Position numbers and translations under genes: made by a program | The notes under the pieces: generated by a model | The model's input: the letters and a program-made list of their open reading frames with translations, nothing else | What the model was told of the DNA's origin: nothing | The model's database searches: none | Assembly (NCBI GenBank): GCA_017561715.1 | Contig: JAFZBN010000018.1 | Coordinates: forward strand, 1 to 64,000 | Direction of reading: 5' to 3' | DNA: 64,000 nt | Origin: Clostridiales bacterium | GTDB lineage: Bacteria > Bacillota > Clostridia > Saccharofermentanales > Saccharofermentanaceae | Shown here: positions 61,450-64,000 of the stretch, piece after piece | How positions within the stretch are numbered: the first letter of the stretch is position 1 | Layout of the letters: each line of letters opens with the position of its first letter

Positions 61450-62851
61450 AGTCCTCTCCCCTGTATCCAATCATCGTTTTATACTCGCTGACACCTCCGA
61501 GATGAGTAAACTGACGATTTACTTCATATGGAACCAATTGCATATATTCCATGTTGTTCATTTCATGCCAGGTTAGACCATTTGCCTCACGATATGCACG
61601 AACATCTCCAGCATTCCATTTTTGCCCCTGATATCTATCTTGAGTCCATTGTTTAGCAAGTGCCTCATCGGCTTGATTATAGTTATTCCCGGCGCCAAGC
61701 CTCTTATCAGTCATTCGCGAGATTTTCACTTCAGCTTCAGCGTATTTAGAGAAATCCGGTATCCCATTCTGATAATTCACACTCTTAATCACAGTACCAT
61801 CATCAAGCTTTATTGGATCATTTAATACAAACTTCGATTCACCTCTTTTTCCTTTCCAATGCCCAATTTTACTATCTTCCGCAGGTATACTGGCTAGTCG
61901 AGCTTTGTAATCGCTATGAGGAGCATAGTACTTATGGAATCCCTCAAGGCTTCCAATTCCGGCACCTATTATCGCTCCCCACATGTATCCTTCGCCAGCA
62001 GATTTAATTGCCTTTCTAGCTGCCGAAGCACCAACCGCTTTCCAGTCGATACTATCCCACTCAATCTCATCCATGTCGGTCGACGTGAGTTTTAGAATCA
62101 TATCCTCGCCTGCAAGGATCGTGCCGACAGCAGTACCGACCAATTGTACAGCCGCTATAACTAATAAAAATCCACTCACAGGAGTAGCAATATTCAAAGC
62201 AGCAAATATCAAAAATGCGGTCGCAGTTGCAAAAGCAAAAATAGAAGATATTGTGCCCGAAGGATCTATCTCATCTGTTGCACCAGTAAATGCTCCAAAC
62301 AATGAGCCTACTATAGCTCCACCCTTCGCAAATTGTATTGATTTAGGAGCTGCACTTGCAACAATATTCCTAATCAGTTTAGTTTGTCCGACCTTTTTAA
62401 GGACTACAAGCGTTACTATTACACCTGTTCCAAGAGAAACCTCTGTCAGTAAAGCTTTAAGGTCAGCTGTATCCTCACACAAGACATTAGTTTGACTATT
62501 TTCCGCAAAATCTTCAATGTGATCTTCTGAGACATATGTTGTTTTACATATTTGAACGTCTTCAATGGACTCTTCTTCAAGAAGAAGCTCGGTAATCGTA
62601 TTTTCCGCTAGCACTATCTCTTCCAAATAGATCTCTTCTGTAATATACTCATCCAAGTAATACTCTGAAAATATATCTTCACCTATTTCATCTTCAACGA
62701 ATGTCTCTTCGTCAAGAATCTCTTCGTCAATGTAATCCTGCTTTTTATAGGACGAAGCGGATTTCTTCGTTTTATTGGTGCAAGCCGACAAAACAAAGGA
62801 AATGACCAAAAGAATTGATAATACTTTAACTGATCTACTATGCACCCTCAT
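61442..62851 (-). CDS. Lipoprotein with C-terminal WHH/HNH-type nuclease domain (putative polymorphic toxin)
   Basis: A 469-residue protein in four parts. Residues 1-24: signal peptide with lipobox LSAC. 30-105: Glu/Ile/Tyr-rich low-complexity stalk. 135-270: Gly-rich hydrophobic segments (GGAIVGSLFGAFTGATDEID) like pore or glycine-zipper helices. About 335-469: a nuclease domain with GAGNNYNQADEALAKQW, DVRAYREANGLTWHEMNNME and MQLVPYEVNRQFTHLGGVSEYK; the WH-E-Nx-MQLVP-HLGG pattern is that of WHH-clade HNH/Endo VII toxin nucleases. The start at 62851 has GGGAGA upstream; a TATAAT -10 lies at 62883-62888. It heads a six-gene operon. Confidence 0.82.
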   Translation of the reverse strand: MRVHSRSVKVLSILLVISFVLSACTNKTKKSASSYKKQDYIDEEILDEETFVEDEIGEDIFSEYYLDEYITEEIYLEEIVLAENTITELLLEEESIEDVQICKTTYVSEDHIEDFAENSQTNVLCEDTADLKALLTEVSLGTGVIVTLVVLKKVGQTKLIRNIVASAAPKSIQFAKGGAIVGSLFGAFTGATDEIDPSGTISSIFAFATATAFLIFAALNIATPVSGFLLVIAAVQLVGTAVGTILAGEDMILKLTSTDMDEIEWDSIDWKAVGASAARKAIKSAGEGYMWGAIIGAGIGSLEGFHKYYAPHSDYKARLASIPAEDSKIGHWKGKRGESKFVLNDPIKLDDGTVIKSVNYQNGIPDFSKYAEAEVKISRMTDKRLGAGNNYNQADEALAKQWTQDRYQGQKWNAGDVRAYREANGLTWHEMNNMEYMQLVPYEVNRQFTHLGGVSEYKTMIGYRGEDYD

Positions 62852-62888
62852 AATATCTCCCAAAACACTTCTACTTACTGTAATTATA

Positions 62889-63339
62889 CTATCGTAATCA
62901 GCCTTTTCTTTTTGTCCGATCAATGATTTACTGTTTTTTCACACATTGTTCACTCATAAACGCAGGCTTAATTCACACACAATAAGTGAACATCTAAATT
63001 CTAATATGTTGGAAGCCGGATAGGTTTCCTAATCCGGCTTCTCTTTGTCAGTGGCTCGAAAACTAAAGAAGGTGAACACTATGGGTACAAGTATTGCCAC
63101 TACCCACTGACTATGGCACTACTTTCATATTCAGATTTGTGTCGGAGACGAGAAAAAGACCACTCAGAGGATAACGTTATTGATGTCACTACATCTCCGA
63201 CTATGACATCAGCTTTTTGCTTTGAAGGACCTGGACTAATTCTGTCCTTCAGCATCTACAATATAACAAATAAATTATCCAATTATTTGGCCTGGATTAC
63301 CACTTAAGATCTTCTCAAAAAGCATAATTGCTTTGCAAA
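62889..63339. other. Intergenic region with several inverted repeats; no supported gene
   Basis: GAAGCCGGAT (63012-63021) with 63032-63041 forms a 10-bp stem followed by TCTCTTTG, a possible plus-strand terminator. GTCAGTGG (63048-63055) pairs with 63104-63111, enclosing AAGAAGG and a nine-codon frame (63081-63110). GTCGGAGA (63141-63148) pairs with TCTCCGAC near 63194, and TGATGTCA (63181-63188) with 63204-63211 followed by GCTTTTTGC. An open frame at 63113-63307 has no ribosome site. This may be a small structured RNA or a decayed gene. Confidence 0.5.
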
Positions 63340-64000
63340 CTATGTGTTCCGAGTAAACTTGCACTCAGGATAATTCAAACATCCCAAAAACTCACCATAC
63401 TTGCCATTTCTCTTGATCAGAGAACTCCCACATTGAGGGCACCGCAACGTACTGGGAACTATACCGGATATAGATCCTCCACAGAACTGCGGAAGCGATT
63501 TCATTTCTTTCCCTAAACACTCGAACACCTTCTGATTCATACGGCAATCATTGAGAGCTCGGTGTGCACCTGCAGCAGAGATTCCATAATAGTCGGCAAG
63601 ATTGCCAAGGGAGTAACTTCCCAAGCCCTTCAGGATTCTTTGTGCCAGCTGTAGCGTATCGATAAAATCATTTCCTACAGTCTTTCCCCAATATGTCTGC
63701 GCATCACGATAAATAAACTTTAGGTCAAATCTACAGATGTTATGTCCGACGAGAACTTCGTCGCCTGCAAACTTAAGGAAATCAGAAAGGGCAGTCTTGA
63801 AACATGGGCTGTCTTTAACCATATCATCACTGATGCCATGAATACCGACAACAATGCTCGGAATATGTCGTTCAGGATTGACCAGTGTTGTGAATTCATC
63901 TACGATCTGACCTCCGCTGACCTTGACTGCGGAGATCTCAACTACCGCGTCTGAATGGCAGGATGTACCCGTCGTTTCCAGGTCAAACACCACATAGTCC
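63340..64000 (-). CDS. DnaQ-like 3'-5' exonuclease with topoisomerase-type zinc ribbon (5' end outside window)
   Basis: At least 220 residues of a DEDDh exonuclease. The frame is open to the window edge and reads DYVVFDLETTG (Exo I, Asp/Glu), VGHNICRFDLKFI (Exo II) and AAGAHRALNDCRM (Exo III, His and Asp), so the true start lies beyond 64000. A C-terminal zinc ribbon (LRCPQCGSSLIKRNGKYGEFLGCLNYPECKF) is of the topoisomerase I C4 type. This pair of domains occurs in clostridial exonucleases of unclear role in repair or RNA trimming. Confidence 0.92.
   Translation of the reverse strand, partial: DYVVFDLETTGTSCHSDAVVEISAVKVSGGQIVDEFTTLVNPERHIPSIVVGIHGISDDMVKDSPCFKTALSDFLKFAGDEVLVGHNICRFDLKFIYRDAQTYWGKTVGNDFIDTLQLAQRILKGLGSYSLGNLADYYGISAAGAHRALNDCRMNQKVFECLGKEMKSLPQFCGGSISGIVPSTLRCPQCGSSLIKRNGKYGEFLGCLNYPECKFTRNT

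Noticed and set aside
63113..63307. A 64-codon open frame on the plus strand
   Set aside because: No ribosome site, no recognisable features, and it spans inverted repeats; left as part of the structured intergenic region.

Overview
The window is bacterial chromosome from a Gram-positive, low-to-moderate GC Bacillota, most likely class Clostridia. The evidence is the HrcA/CIRCE-controlled chaperone operon, an AgrBDCA-type peptide quorum-sensing locus, a YwaC/YjbM-like small alarmone synthetase, many lipobox lipoproteins with Lys/Thr/Glu-rich linkers, CUT2 sugar transport and xylan/xylose enzymes, which suggest a gut or rumen plant-fibre fermenter. The species cannot be named from the sequence. 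Most of the window has even, moderate GC; about 44-46 kb and 56.6-64 kb are visibly more AT-rich and look like accessory DNA.

Layout. 0-4.7 kb: start of a MerR regulator with its 19-bp-spacer promoter, tRNA-Leu(UAG), a NarL-type two-component pair, two paralogous lipoproteins and a small alarmone synthetase. 4.78-5.11 kb: an exact 53-bp-period array of hairpin repeats ending in the lepA terminator. 5.1-10.3 kb: lepA, a signal peptidase with an acidic extension, hisS and rsmE. 10.4-13.4 kb: a complete agr-like locus, including a 47-codon agrD. 13.5-15 kb: an AIM24-family protein and a zinc-ribbon membrane protein. 15.1-22.3 kb: a xylose/xyloside cluster (xylulokinase, GH3 glycosidase, LacI regulator, transketolase). 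22.3-25.7 kb: HD protein, mutY, lipoprotein. 25.8-34.8 kb: a YtfQRT/YjfF-like sugar ABC transporter with two binding proteins and its own two-component system. 34.9-40 kb: an FtsX-type ABC system with an OmpR-type two-component system. 40-46.4 kb: prmA, a CapA-like protein, an orphan PstS-like lipoprotein, a duplicated-domain lipoprotein and a Fic protein.

46.4-52.1 kb: the heat-shock operon hrcA-grpE-clpP-dnaK-dnaJ, with clpP inserted in the usual order and a textbook CIRCE. 52.1-56.6 kb: an HD hydrolase, then a two-gene envelope module made of a YidC-domain/sulfatase-like fusion and a CDP-glycerol-type glycosylpolyol transferase. 56.8-57.5 kb: a tiny helix-turn-helix protein with an unknown partner. 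57.6-62.9 kb: an apparently single AT-rich operon encoding a lipoprotein with a C-terminal WHH/HNH-like nuclease domain, an overlapping probable immunity protein, an acidic-tailed lipoprotein and a complete FtsX-like ABC transporter. 63.3-64 kb: a DnaQ-like exonuclease with a topoisomerase-type zinc ribbon, cut by the window edge.

The strongest candidates for something undescribed are the nuclease-lipoprotein/immunity/ABC operon, the YidC-sulfatase fusion with its CDP-glycerol transferase, the 53-bp hairpin array with strand-specific wobble compensation, and a heavily over-represented GAAAAGCAC motif that is missing from the AT-rich right end.
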